Of a stretch of DNA of 64,000 nucleotides, positions 1-10,301 are shown in pieces; position 1 is the stretch's first letter, and the number at the start of each line of letters is the position of its first letter. A program made the position numbers and the translations under genes. The stretch covers positions 186,001-250,000 of the forward strand of contig QVLQ01000027.1 of the NCBI GenBank assembly GCA_003545705.1. Reading direction: 5' to 3'. The notes under the pieces are model-generated. The model worked only from the letters and a program-made list of their open reading frames with translations, searched no databases and was not told the DNA's origin. The stretch comes from Acidomyces sp. 'richmondensis' (Eukaryota > Ascomycota > Dothideomycetes > Mycosphaerellales > Teratosphaeriaceae).

Positions 1-1204
1 AGCAACTAGCCGTGGAGGCACGAAGACGTGAGCAGCAGCGGTTAGAACAGCAGAGGCAACAAGAAGAGGCGCAGAAAGCCAAGGCGGCATATGAGTTGGC
101 TGAGGCAATCAAGCGTGAGCGTGCAGGACAAGCGCCTGCCCACCCGCGCGGTGATGTAGGAGGTACCTTGCGACAAATAGCAAAAAATACAGTGCCTGAC
201 CCGCCTCCGAGGCCGCCTGTCCAGCCAAACCCGGCCAAACCCGCCAAGCGGGTCTTCCAGACTGACGACGATGAGCCCATTCAACATCCACAGCGGCCCG
301 GCTTGCAACGTGGTCCACCGTCGTACCAGCAAAGCGACGCAAAACGTAGACGCACAAATGAAGATCAAGAGCAACAGACGGTCGAGAGACATTCGGTCAT
401 GGCACCGCCCAAGCGACCATCAAATATGCGCAAGGTAAGTGTTAAATTTCCTTCGGTAACCTCAACGAAGAGGAAAGCTAATGCAATTTACAGGAAAGCA
501 CATTTCAAAAATTCCCACACGGATACACCCATGCGCCGCCGCCAGCAGCTCATCATGCGTCGAGCATGTTTAAGGCAACAGTCACAGCTCAACATCAGTT
601 ACAACATTCCGGAAAGCCAATGCCCAGCCATCCCAGCCAGACTGTGCAAGTCTCGAATGCTCGTATACCCTTCGCGGAAAACCACAATCCACCTGCTCAT
701 CCACAAATATATCAGCTGTCTCATCCAGGGCACGAAAATTCCGCTCCGGTTGCTATAGGACCCAAATACAAGACTCCTGTTCGCCCTGCTCAGGCTCCGA
801 AGTCTGCCAAGTCTTCCCCAATGTATCCTAAGGGCGATAATATTGAGCTCCCTGAGATTGCTACGGATAGCGAAGATGAGGGCAGCGAGGATGATGAAAC
901 CGGCGGTTTCCGTGCTCCATCTTGGGTTGCATCTCCAGCTCTTCGGGACTTGCTAACACAGCAGCAGCTGGTTGACCCAGAGACCATATTTGGACCTATT
1001 GCCGAATTGAAGATGGATGAGGTCTTCAAGAACGGGAAAAATCAGGAACGCCTGAAGAAGTTTAGAGACCGGGGGAGCAGTGCGGCTTGGGTGGAAACCG
1101 GTGATGCTGTTACGAGTGCGGAGAAGAGGCGAGACATGGAGATGAGAGAGCGTGTTGTTAGGGAAGGTGGGTGGAGGTTTGAACCGGCGCCTCCTGCCTT
1201 GTAG
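1..1204 (+). CDS. SLI15: Inner centromere protein INCENP/Sli15, C-terminal part (5' end outside window)
   Basis: This is the scaffold subunit of the chromosomal passenger complex, which binds and activates Aurora kinase at centromeres and the spindle midzone. Two exons are seen: the frame is open from base 3 to 434, an intron lies at 435-493 (GTAAGT donor, CAG acceptor, 59 bp), and exon 2 is 494-1204; the join is in phase 0. About 380 residues are visible. The N-terminal part is a Q/E/R-rich helical stretch, then a basic proline-rich linker. Near the C-terminus an acidic serine stretch is followed by PSWVASPALRDLL and later DPETIFGPI, which match the Aurora-binding IN-box. The first in-frame ATG-like codon in the window is a GTG, so the true start lies upstream. 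The family call rests on the IN-box alone; the rest of the protein is poorly conserved. Confidence 0.8.
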
Positions 1205-1465
1205 ACAGCCGGTTTGGAGCTTATGACGATGAACCACAATGAATTTGGCTCTTTGAGCAAGTTTTGGACAAATACTGTCGCTTTGGAATTCATGGTATTG
1301 TCCTGGAACGAGTGCAAAGTCTTTCAGGTTAGGTGAAAATGGACAGGCATGGCACACACGTGAACATAATCGTCATGACTTTCAATAGATTTAGAAGGGC
1401 CACGGTACTCTCTTTCACTATTATATAAGCATTATCTCGCTCAAGATGACCTTGATTTGCCCATC

Positions 1466-2500
1466 TTAGCTCCCCGCGGACGGGGCTTGAGAGTTCGCTT
1501 TGGGTGGCGCCCCCCCCCGTGGAGGAGGCGGCAAATTTGCTGCAGCCTTGGGTGTGGTAGGCTTGTCTATCTCGCGCGATTTTTGTTCTCCTTCGGCAAA
1601 ATAATCGTCTAGCCCTGACACTGGTGCTCGTGCTTTCTTTGCCCTCACATGTCCCAATGGTGGACCACCCGACGCCGGTGGAGGCGATGGTGCGGCGAGA
1701 CCCGGCATGTTCGCTGGCACGAGAAACCCCGACTGCCCCGCGGTTTCGAAATTTGCAGCCGATGGTCTGGTAGAGTCCACCGAAGGTTGCGTGCGAGATT
1801 CGGGCGCGGATTCAAATAGTACTTCACCTGGTGCCTGCGCCGGTTCGTGCAGAGGCGCAGGTACGCGGTGCAGTGCACCGTAGCCGAGCACACAACCCAA
1901 CGCACCCTCTCCACCCCAGGACTTGGATGGAGTGATGGTGATCATGCGGGTGACGTCGTATTCGTGGTTGTACACCCAGAGTCGCAGAGGTTGTTCCATC
2001 AGATGTTCCACCAGTTCTCCGAGTCCAGCCTCACCGCGTAGGACGCCATCGGGGCTGCCGATCACATAATCGCCGTAGGGAAGCAGACCCGCCACGTCAG
2101 CAGGAGAGTTGGGCATGACGTCTAGGATGTGCCAGACATCTTCAGTCAAGTTTAATGGACACCATTGCAGTGCCACACCTAAGCTGGCCGTGTCCTTGGG
2201 AACGGCGGCATACAACTCTCTGACCACCTGGCCTTTGGCAGAGAAGATGCCGAGGGAAATGGAGCCGCCAGCGCAGTTGCGAACCTCAGTGGCGAATAGG
2301 TTTGGGTCGGGACTGTCGATGTTACGGCCATTGATTCCGATGATGAAGTCGAACCATGGCTCCAATGCCAGTTGGGAGTTCTGGTTCCGAAGGACTTGGA
2401 AGCCGTAGCTTTGCGCACGGGAGGTATGCGCGGATTGGGATTGCGGATCCGAGTCCAGACGGGCAATGAAGCGATTCAGGGTCGCGAACATGTTTGCCAT
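1466..2500 (-). CDS. GRH1: Golgi reassembly stacking protein (GRASP, Grh1 type)
   Basis: This is a peripheral membrane protein of ER exit sites and early Golgi, involved in tethering and unconventional secretion. The single-exon frame gives 344 residues from ATG 2500 (good context, A at -3, G at +4). An in-frame ATG at 2533 would add 11 residues, and one at 2491 would remove three. Two tandem PDZ-like GRASP domains occupy roughly residues 25-115 and 120-210; typical pieces are FDFIIGINGR, the NCAGGSISLGIF loop, WCPLNLTEDVWHILDV and NSPADVAGLLPYGDYVIG. The C-terminal 130 residues are low-complexity Pro/Ala/Ser, as is usual in fungal orthologues. It faces the upstream INCENP gene tail-to-tail, with 261 bp between the stops. 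Confidence 0.93.
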   Translation of the reverse strand: MANMFATLNRFIARLDSDPQSQSAHTSRAQSYGFQVLRNQNSQLALEPWFDFIIGINGRNIDSPDPNLFATEVRNCAGGSISLGIFSAKGQVVRELYAAVPKDTASLGVALQWCPLNLTEDVWHILDVMPNSPADVAGLLPYGDYVIGSPDGVLRGEAGLGELVEHLMEQPLRLWVYNHEYDVTRMITITPSKSWGGEGALGCVLGYGALHRVPAPLHEPAQAPGEVLFESAPESRTQPSVDSTRPSAANFETAGQSGFLVPANMPGLAAPSPPPASGGPPLGHVRAKKARAPVSGLDDYFAEGEQKSREIDKPTTPKAAANLPPPPRGGAPPKANSQAPSAGS

Positions 2501-2533
2501 GTTGTCTTTTGATAATTCCTGGTCCAGATGCAC

Positions 2534-4502
2534 CTACCAGACAGCAACTCGAATCGGTCGAGGGATTGGAGACGAAGGTGAAGATGGGTGGGTGCATTTT
2601 AGCGAGACTGTGGAATCCGCCGCAATGTGTGCTCCATATCTCTGATACCACTTACACATACATATCTGCCGCATGCCCACATGTTCATATAAAGATTTGC
2701 TCAATGTTTCTTTTCGTATGCGTGTTCCTAACGTGCTTTGATACACGGCAAGATAAAGACGAAATTAGATAAACAAACAAAGATGATCCTCTAGACCTGG
2801 GTATTCCGAGTGACTTAGCTCTCTGTTCGCACCTGTACCTTCCATATGGTGGCAGCCCTCTGCGAGGTAACCATGCAGTCACAAAGGAGCTTGAGATGCT
2901 GCTATACTTGAGATTCGGTCGTGTATATCCTGGAATTGACAGAAGTCTTACACGGTTTCTTCGACTTAAAGGTCACCTGGCCCATACGTAGCTCTTGTAA
3001 ATGTTCACTTCCATCCAATCCTCCACGTCAACTCAGGGTTCGGTCCTTTACTTGCTCCAATATCACTCTCGACACTATGAAATGTTCTATGAATGCAATA
3101 TCATCATGTAGAGAAATTCTACATGTCCAATTTCATTTCTTATAGAGAAGCTACAAAGGCGCTAGCAACTACGACACCAGACTCGCTCAACTTGCGAAGA
3201 GCATTATTGCCGCTGTTGGGGAGATCCGCACAAACGTAGACCTAGCCATCGTCTCATCTCGGCTTCCTATGTAATTCGGAATGGGATATGCAAGAAGAAC
3301 CGATGTCTACTAACGTCAGAGACATTGAATATTTTGCCTACACCACATAAGTTCCTCCATGCGGGCCTTTCTTTTATTTTTTTTAAAAAAAAAAAAAAGA
3401 AAAGAATAAAATAAAATAAAATCATTTTGCGGCGATATTTCCACGCTAAGATGACTTTTACCAAAACAATCAGGATAAGCTCCCGATCTCTTTCGCATAC
3501 TCAAGCACTCAGGCATGAATTCTTATTGTTTGGTTTCCGTGTTTTGTGTTGACGAGGAAATCAATACCTTCAAATGTGTCAAGATCGGTGCTCGCAGACC
3601 CACCATCAACATATTTCGGAACGACTAGCCTAGCAGAGGCTAACAGTACATTTCCACTATCACTGGGCGTAACTGTACAGACGGCGAAGAGATCACAATG
3701 CGAATCTGAAGAAAATTTTGAATCGGATTTTCACGAAGCAGGCTGCAAGACTTGGCTCTTGCAACTGATCAATCACGAGCTATATGACCCTCTCATCGTG
3801 ACTCGACAGTCGTCTATGCCACGAATGGGCTCCATAATATGTCTAACGTTATACAGCTTTGCTATTTTACTCAAACCCGGGTTGTCGCCACAATCTTCTT
3901 GCCCTTCATCATCCATATTGCTCAAAACTTGTAATTCAATACTAACTCTTTACTATGAGTTAACATGAAAAGTTACAAAAGCTCCAGGCCGGCGTTTTGT
4001 ATAGATCATCAACAGTTATCTCTTTGTGCCCTGTAGACGAACTCATGGACGAGCACAGCCGAGATTAGCCCAATAGTCTTGCCTTCAGCAATTCACACAA
4101 GAACCCAACTTGAATCTCCCAAGTCATTCTTACATAACCGGTAGCAGACACCCCCACTTCTCTCCCTTTCAACTGTTCTCGTCGCTCTGCCAACTTACAG
4201 AATCCGGCTCCGAGGTCGGCGTTGCTCGGGTTTGGGGCCTGTCTTTCAGTCAGAATTGAACTGTGTCCCATTCTGGTGATTCCACGCGGATCGTGAATAG
4301 CGGGGGGGTCAACAATAATGTAATTCAGAAGGCCCGGCGCCTCTTCAGCGCCTCTTCACAGGAACGGAACGCATATTCGCGGTACAGGCAAATCCAAAGC
4401 ATGCGAACCACTATCCACGATGCCTGAGAGGACAACGCCTTTTTCAGGATTTCTGCTCGGAGAATTAGTCCTGTCGGGGTTTTATATGAAGCAGGCTGCT
4501 CA
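2534..4502. other. Intergenic stretch without recognisable gene
   Basis: No frame here resembles a known protein. It contains a 14-base A run flanked by T- and A-rich sequence at about 3374-3425. Short open frames such as 3546-3968 (+) have no recognisable motif and are probably chance. The base composition is AT-richer than in the flanking genes, consistent with decayed sequence. Confidence 0.5.
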
Positions 4503-4886
4503 TTACATACTTTTTGAGAATGCCGATGATGCATCTTGTTGTGTTATAGCAAAGGGATGCCCTGGCTTAGCTATATTTGTGGCAATGCATTGAAAAATGA
4601 CATCTGCACCCCTCAAATATTGTGACATTGCATCATGGTTGTTACGAGCGCCTTCAAAAATGTTTAATAGGAATTGGGACGTTTCTTCCAAGTCAGGGAA
4701 CATTTTTGAAAGTTTGGCCTTAGAGCGGACCAAGATTCGAAGTTGGAGAGTCTTTCGGTGGCTATTCCAAAAGATAGCGCAAGATCGCTGAACTCGTAGA
4801 CCCTGCAGCTCCCGAAAGCGTGTAGATAGGCATTTTTGACAACTGGGAGTTTCCGGGAATGTTTTGAATACAACAACAGTTCTCAC
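4503..4886 (-). pseudogene. Possible relic of an NAD(P)-binding (NmrA/SDR-like) protein
   Basis: The minus-strand reading contains a stretch with the sense LRGADVIFQCIATN followed by AKPG and a short helix. This resembles the middle of fungal NmrA-like NAD(P)-binding proteins, where a predicted barrier residue region reads GADVVFxCIGTN. No Rossmann GxxGxxG motif can be joined in the same frame, and the adjacent frame at 4664-4876 carries further protein-like sequence, which suggests frameshifts. The call rests on one short similarity and could be coincidence. Confidence 0.3.
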
Positions 4887-5344
4887 GGATCGTAGGTATT
4901 TTAAGATTCTTGGAGATAAATATTGGTCCCTGTATCCGGCTATATTCTCCTCAAAGATCAGTCCTGTTCTGTGCTTATGGGTGAAAATTTAGTCTTCAAG
5001 ATAGCTTGGTTTGAAAATGCTGCACAGTTTGGGGTGGAACGTTATGGCTGGCATATATGTGTTGCCTCATATGCCGGGCTGTTCCCGCCACCCGAAAGCC
5101 CGAGTGATGCACCAGTGATATCTCATTTGCAAACCTTCCGGTCACACTATGCACACCCATGTATGCTCAATCTTGTTCATTTGTCATCCTCCAAAAATTT
5201 TGGTGAATCAAATCCATGGGCGGTCAGCTGGAAGTCTCCCGAGCCATATGCGAGCGGAACTTGCTCAATGCGGAGGCTCTACTCTGATGGCTTTATCGCA
5301 ATTGAGGAGATAAAGGGGATCGAACGCCTGCTTGACCTGCAACA

Positions 5345-7230
5345 AGTATTAGAAGGGATCAAATTCATGATCAATAAAAATTCACATACTCTACGCATAG
5401 CATTGATGGTTTCCTGGTCAAGTTCATGGGGCAGCTAATCCTACTTGACAAGGCCGACACCGTGCTCACCTGTGACGGTTCCCTCCATTTCGATCGCTAG
5501 ATTGACCATTCGATACACGACTACTTCAAAAATGCTTTCCACATCTGCACCATGCAATATGGCCGCTTATCCTTGCGTCAAGAAATATCTGGAGAGGCGT
5601 TCGAAGATTGACTTACATTGAAAGTTGCCATCGCCGACATGCCCGATCACAGCTGCCGGTGAGTCGGATGCCGCAATGTCTAACTTGTGAAAATTGAAAT
5701 TATCAGCTTGGTGATGCTTCTGCCTTGTCTCGGTGAGATACCCACGTCTTCTGAACCATCTCTGTCAATCTTGAAATCGGAACTGCCACATCAGTTATCC
5801 AAACGTGGTCGTCATCATTTTTCTTTAACGCCTGTCTTCCCCACAGCATAATTGTGCGAGCCTTACAAAGGCCTTCTGCCTCCAGCTCGTCTTGCGCAAA
5901 GATGAAACCTGGCTTTCTTCTTTCACTCCTAGTTCTGTTCCAATAAACTTGAAAAATAAGGTCGCTGTTTCTAACCATTCTCGATCTGTCGCCCCACTTT
6001 CGTTGATGCATTTCATCGCCATATCATTCAAAAACTCAACGGCCGCGACATGCACGCCCTTCTGGGCGGCTTTGTCAATACACTGGGCCGCCTCGTCGAT
6101 GATCGGAAATAATGCTATTGCAACTCGACTAGTCCTGGGCAATACGATTATCCGTAGCACGGCTTCGGTGGCGAGACTGAGGATGCGTTCACATCCAACA
6201 AATAGCCCGGTCAAGTCATATCCAGCGCTTGATTTGATCGGACTTTGCCGCGTCTCTATGGCTGTGTCATCGAGAAGCGCAATTGTCAAAGAAAATACCC
6301 AAATTTTCGTCGTTCCGGATTTATACGCATTTGTTCCCGAACACCCCAAGAAGGGGAAATACAGTTATAAGCTCACTGCCATGTGGCCACTGATGAAGTT
6401 CTCACCTGTGCCAACCATTCCACCAGTATCCAGTGTGGATTAGCTCATGGAACTTCCAATTATCAAACTGATTAAACTTACATCATTGCGCCGGGTCCTG
6501 GATCAGGGGGAGAGAGCTGTTCTGGAGGAAGTGCTTCATTCAGTTGTTCGTAACCAATTGCCGATTGAAAAACAACCTCACGATCTTCTTTGTGTAAGGC
6601 CAGAATCTTTTCATCCGACTAAATTCTATACTAATACCTCGTCGAGTGTTTGCAAAGTGTCCTTCAAGTGCCGTTCCTCCAGAGAAAGTGACGACTGGAA
6701 TACATCTTCGATGGCAAATTTTCATTATCTCCGAGACTTCTTCCATAGATGCCGGCATAAAAATGAGGGCAGGCGCTTCTTGTGGATTGGTAGGGTGGGA
6801 AGATCATTCCGTACCAACATGTCGTTCGATCCCGCCTAGACTATTAATTAAATTTGCCTCTTCGATGACGGAAGCGATTTCCTTTCGAATTGCGGTAAGA
6901 TTGGCGATAGAGATATCGTGATCAGGCTTGATTGAACGATATATAGGTGTTGTAGATGAGGTGTCTCGCATGGGCTTTGCCAGCGTTTTATCCAGCAGTG
7001 TAGGTTGGGAAGCTGTATTGCTACCTATATACCACCCAAAACGACCGCAGATGGTCCCAAAAGCAATAGCTGAGAACATGAATGACCCCCGAGGCTGCCC
7101 ACCATAACTGTTGTTTTCATAGTGCGATTGAGTCACACGATTGAAATTATGTATGCAAGGACTATTGTCGAAAGCACATCTCACCACTTTCCAACCGAAC
7201 AAAGCGGGCTGAGCCCACAGAATGGCCATG
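5345..7230 (-). pseudogene. Decayed mitochondrial D-lactate dehydrogenase (cytochrome), FAD-linked
   Basis: An intact enzyme would oxidise D-lactate to pyruvate at the mitochondrial inner membrane and pass electrons to cytochrome c. The pieces lie in order on the minus strand. They are an N-terminal membrane/presequence-like part (about 7090-6810); the FAD-binding block with EVSEIMKICHRR and VVTFSGGTALEGHF (6750-6640); PPDPGPGAM before a GTAAGT intron (about 6480); CSGTNAY and SSAGYDLTGLFVG (6345-6190); the C-terminal domain with DHVWITDVAVPIS (about 5790), GHVGDGNF (about 5630) and GTVTGEHGVGL (about 5460). Lesions: Trp to TGA at 6806-6804, a one-base frameshift near 6612, and two TAG codons at 5443-5441 and 5437-5435. 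The family FVGSEGTLG motif has become FVGCERILS. Intron borders are still readable, so the decay is relatively recent. Confidence 0.8.
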
Positions 7231-8031
7231 TTAAGTTAAAAAGAGAGATGAAAGGTAATGGCTTGGGCTGACGAACAAGCCTGGCCATATTCTTCCACCA
7301 GAGCGCCCGACCCTGGCCTAATAAGCATGCCAATGGGCAAAGCCGCCATTCCTGAATTAAATTACATGATATGTAGGCTTTAGAGTCAATTAGATATGTT
7401 TGCAAGCGATATTGCTTACATAACGCAATTCAACCCAATTCTGGTGAATTTCGGACGAAGGTGTCAAACGGCTTACTCTGACCATGTCCTTTCGTTGTAA
7501 CGTTTTGCAAATGAAACACGAGGACTATCGAATTCTTGCAATGACACTGCCATGAGATTGATTCGTATACTTAACGCTTGCAAGTCGTGTTTGGCCTTGA
7601 ATCTTAGCCACCAAGTCCCACTATCACAGGTCGACTTCGCCATTTCAGGTGACGAGAAAGCCACCCAGATATATCTCATTGCAGAGTAGACGGATTTGTT
7701 GGTTGGGCCAGATTGCCACAGGATCCAGTGTCAGGCAAGCGAGAGTTCTGCAGGAGCAGGTGAATGTGAAGTCAGCAGCATTGTATCGAGACTGCAGAGA
7801 GGATAGGCAGATGGCTGTGATGTTTTGATGCAACCTAGTCACACTAAGAATTGTAATTTTGAATGAAACATAACTTGAGCGATCGTTGACGGTGGCCATC
7901 TTTGTCGCATGATTGCTAAAATATGAATGTTGTGAAGTTGTCCCAAGAAAGAGTAATGTGCCTCAGGCATTAGGTTTCCGGCCAATCAAGGATAGCAAAA
8001 TCATGCCGCTCACTTCGAGCCAAGTTCAACG
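7231..8031. other. Intergenic region upstream of TFB1 and of the decayed D-lactate dehydrogenase
   Basis: The two flanking genes are divergent, so this 0.8-kb stretch would hold both promoters. I see no conserved coding sequence and no unambiguous core promoter motif. Short open frames on either strand lack recognisable motifs. Confidence 0.45.
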
Positions 8032-10020
8032 ATGCCTCCTGCAATCCAAGCGAGCGTGTCGTATAAAAAGAAGGATGGCCATCTCGCCATCTCCGCCGAT
8101 AAGAAATATGTCTTCTGGACCCCTATTCAACCCCCATCATCACCACCCGCCGTGACAATTGTCATCGCCGATATCACGAATTTGCAGCAGACGCCAGAGT
8201 CTAGCGCCAAAGTCGCCTTAAAGGTCTTCGTAAAGGAAGAGAGCCACGTATTCAGCTTTACAAGCAAAGAAGGGGCAAGAAGGGAGCAAGAGAATGTGAC
8301 GAATTTGCTGAGAGACATAATCGCGGCCAACAAGGCTGCAGCGGCGGAGCAACTCTTGTCAGCGGCGACTTCTACACTGACACCGGCCCAAAATGGCGGA
8401 GAGGCTGGGCATAGTGCGGCTATGGCCATCGCGAAGGCCATTAGCTCACAGAAAGAAGATGAAGCGTGGCTGGATGACAGCAAGTTAATCATGGATTTCC
8501 AGTTGCAGCGGAGCCTCTTAACATCGAATAAGCCGCTCAATGACCGCTTCACACAAGCTCTTAGAGAGAAGCCTGAGTCTGTCACTGTGCCACAATTCAC
8601 CGCACAGTTTTGGTCGACTCGGATCCATCTGCTTCGGGCGCATTTCGTTGAGAAAGCGCAGAAAGAAGGCGAATACAATGTCCTACCAGAGATCAAGTAT
8701 AAAACTGTTATCGGCCAAGACGGAGAGCCGACCAAGATGCTCAATGTGACCAGCCAGCAAATCAAACTCATTTTCAAACAGTATCCTGTTGTGAGACAAG
8801 CATACAATGAGACTGTGCCTACTTCCTTAAACGAGAATACATTCTGGCAGCGCTTTTTTCAAAGTCGATTGCTGAAGAAACTCAAAGGAGATCGGATAGA
8901 TCGCACTGACCCCCAGGATGCTGTTCTGGACAAATATCTGGATTACAACGAGTCAGGGGGTACAGCCTCGATTCAACATATTCCGCATTTCATCGACCTC
9001 GAGGGGAATGAGCAGAACACGAAGTACAAAGTCAACCGTGAAGGATGGGAGATGCGTGCCGATAGACATGACGAGCCCATTTTCCATACCCTTAACAACA
9101 TGTCCATCAAATTGCTTAGCCACGTTGCGCCGGAAGACGGCGAAGCTCATGGTCCCATCGGGATGGACGAGAACACTTTTGAGCGGCTACGACTTCGAGA
9201 TTTAGCAATGAATGATGCGGATAACAGGATCTTGTTGAATGTGCGAGAGCCAGCGCGGCATGAACCCGGTGAGACAGAAGATCTAAGTGCAGATGCCAAG
9301 TTGTACGCGAAGCAAGATCCCCAGCAAGTGATATCTGATCTGCAATTTGACTTGAAGCCGAACCACCCAGGAAATGATGAGAATGACATGTTGAGATTAG
9401 ATCGTGTTGTTTGCTTCGATTCAGATGAGGACGACGACGAGGACGAAGACATGGATGGAACCATGCCGCTGTCGAACGGCGGTACGACGAACCATGTTAA
9501 GAAATCATCCACGGTACCGATAGGTTCTAAAAAGGCGCTCAAGGCTGCCACGCTATCTATTCTCAAGTCCATCAAACAGCGCCGTTTGCATTCGACCGGC
9601 GACTCCAACAGTTTTGGCGGACTGAGTAAATCATCCTACGACACCATTATTATAACCCACAACACCACGACAGAATTTCTTCACTATTTCTGGACACTCT
9701 TCCACTCAGGTGATGCTTCTAAAGCTTCCGAACTTGTTGGGCTAGTTTCAACCCTCGATAAATCAATTGATCGAATTAATGCCGTTGCGGAACAGGCGGA
9801 GAGCGAACGCCAAGCGAAACTCGAGAGGATGAAAAAGCAGGTGAATGACTACTTCGAGCGGACAGGGAAGCGGAGGAAGGTCGATGAAAATCTGGCTGGC
9901 GGGGGGAGGAAGGCTATTGAAGAGATAATGAGGCCAACTATAGCGGCTTTGAAGGAAGCGAGCGAAACGTACCGTAAAGCATTGCAGGAACAAACGGCCG
10001 TCCAGGGCACGGTAGCGTGA
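8032..10020 (+). CDS. TFB1: TFIIH core subunit p62/Tfb1
   Basis: This is a subunit of general transcription factor TFIIH, acting in RNA polymerase II initiation and nucleotide excision repair in the nucleus. A single exon of 662 residues starts at ATG 8032. The N-terminal PH/PTB-like domain (about 1-110) contains KKDGHLAISADKKYVFW and the FVKEESHVFSFTS strand pair that bind TFIIE and activators. Two BSD domains follow at roughly residues 142-200 (AWLDDSKLIMDFQLQ, FWSTRIHLLRAHF) and 238-300 (KLIFKQYPVVRQAY, FWQRFFQSRLLKKLKG). An acidic run of Asp/Glu occurs near residue 470, and a C-terminal helical region ends the protein. Length and domain order match fungal Tfb1. No disabling change is seen. 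Confidence 0.95.
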   Translation: MPPAIQASVSYKKKDGHLAISADKKYVFWTPIQPPSSPPAVTIVIADITNLQQTPESSAKVALKVFVKEESHVFSFTSKEGARREQENVTNLLRDIIAANKAAAAEQLLSAATSTLTPAQNGGEAGHSAAMAIAKAISSQKEDEAWLDDSKLIMDFQLQRSLLTSNKPLNDRFTQALREKPESVTVPQFTAQFWSTRIHLLRAHFVEKAQKEGEYNVLPEIKYKTVIGQDGEPTKMLNVTSQQIKLIFKQYPVVRQAYNETVPTSLNENTFWQRFFQSRLLKKLKGDRIDRTDPQDAVLDKYLDYNESGGTASIQHIPHFIDLEGNEQNTKYKVNREGWEMRADRHDEPIFHTLNNMSIKLLSHVAPEDGEAHGPIGMDENTFERLRLRDLAMNDADNRILLNVREPARHEPGETEDLSADAKLYAKQDPQQVISDLQFDLKPNHPGNDENDMLRLDRVVCFDSDEDDDEDEDMDGTMPLSNGGTTNHVKKSSTVPIGSKKALKAATLSILKSIKQRRLHSTGDSNSFGGLSKSSYDTIIITHNTTTEFLHYFWTLFHSGDASKASELVGLVSTLDKSIDRINAVAEQAESERQAKLERMKKQVNDYFERTGKRRKVDENLAGGGRKAIEEIMRPTIAALKEASETYRKALQEQTAVQGTVA

Positions 10021-10301
10021 ATCGAAACAGACAGGCCTGTAAGATAGATCCGAATGGTCAATAAATCACAATGAGGCTTCGTGTCAATATGGATCTTCTT
10101 AGGACCGTTGTAGAAACTTGCCCCACTGCTTAGGAGAATCCTTCAGACTGATACCTTCCATTTTTCTTTGGTATAAATCTTAAGTGACCTTCACTGGACA
10201 GAAACCGTCTGTCTTGCTCGCTTGAATGCAGCATTTCAAAATTCTCTTCAGCAAAGGCGGGCTGCAAGAAGGCTGTCGTCAATATTCGGCCAAGGATTAG
10301 T

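Noticed and set aside
8127..9608. Long minus-strand open frames opposite TFB1
   Set aside because: Antisense shadows of a complete conserved gene; no motifs.
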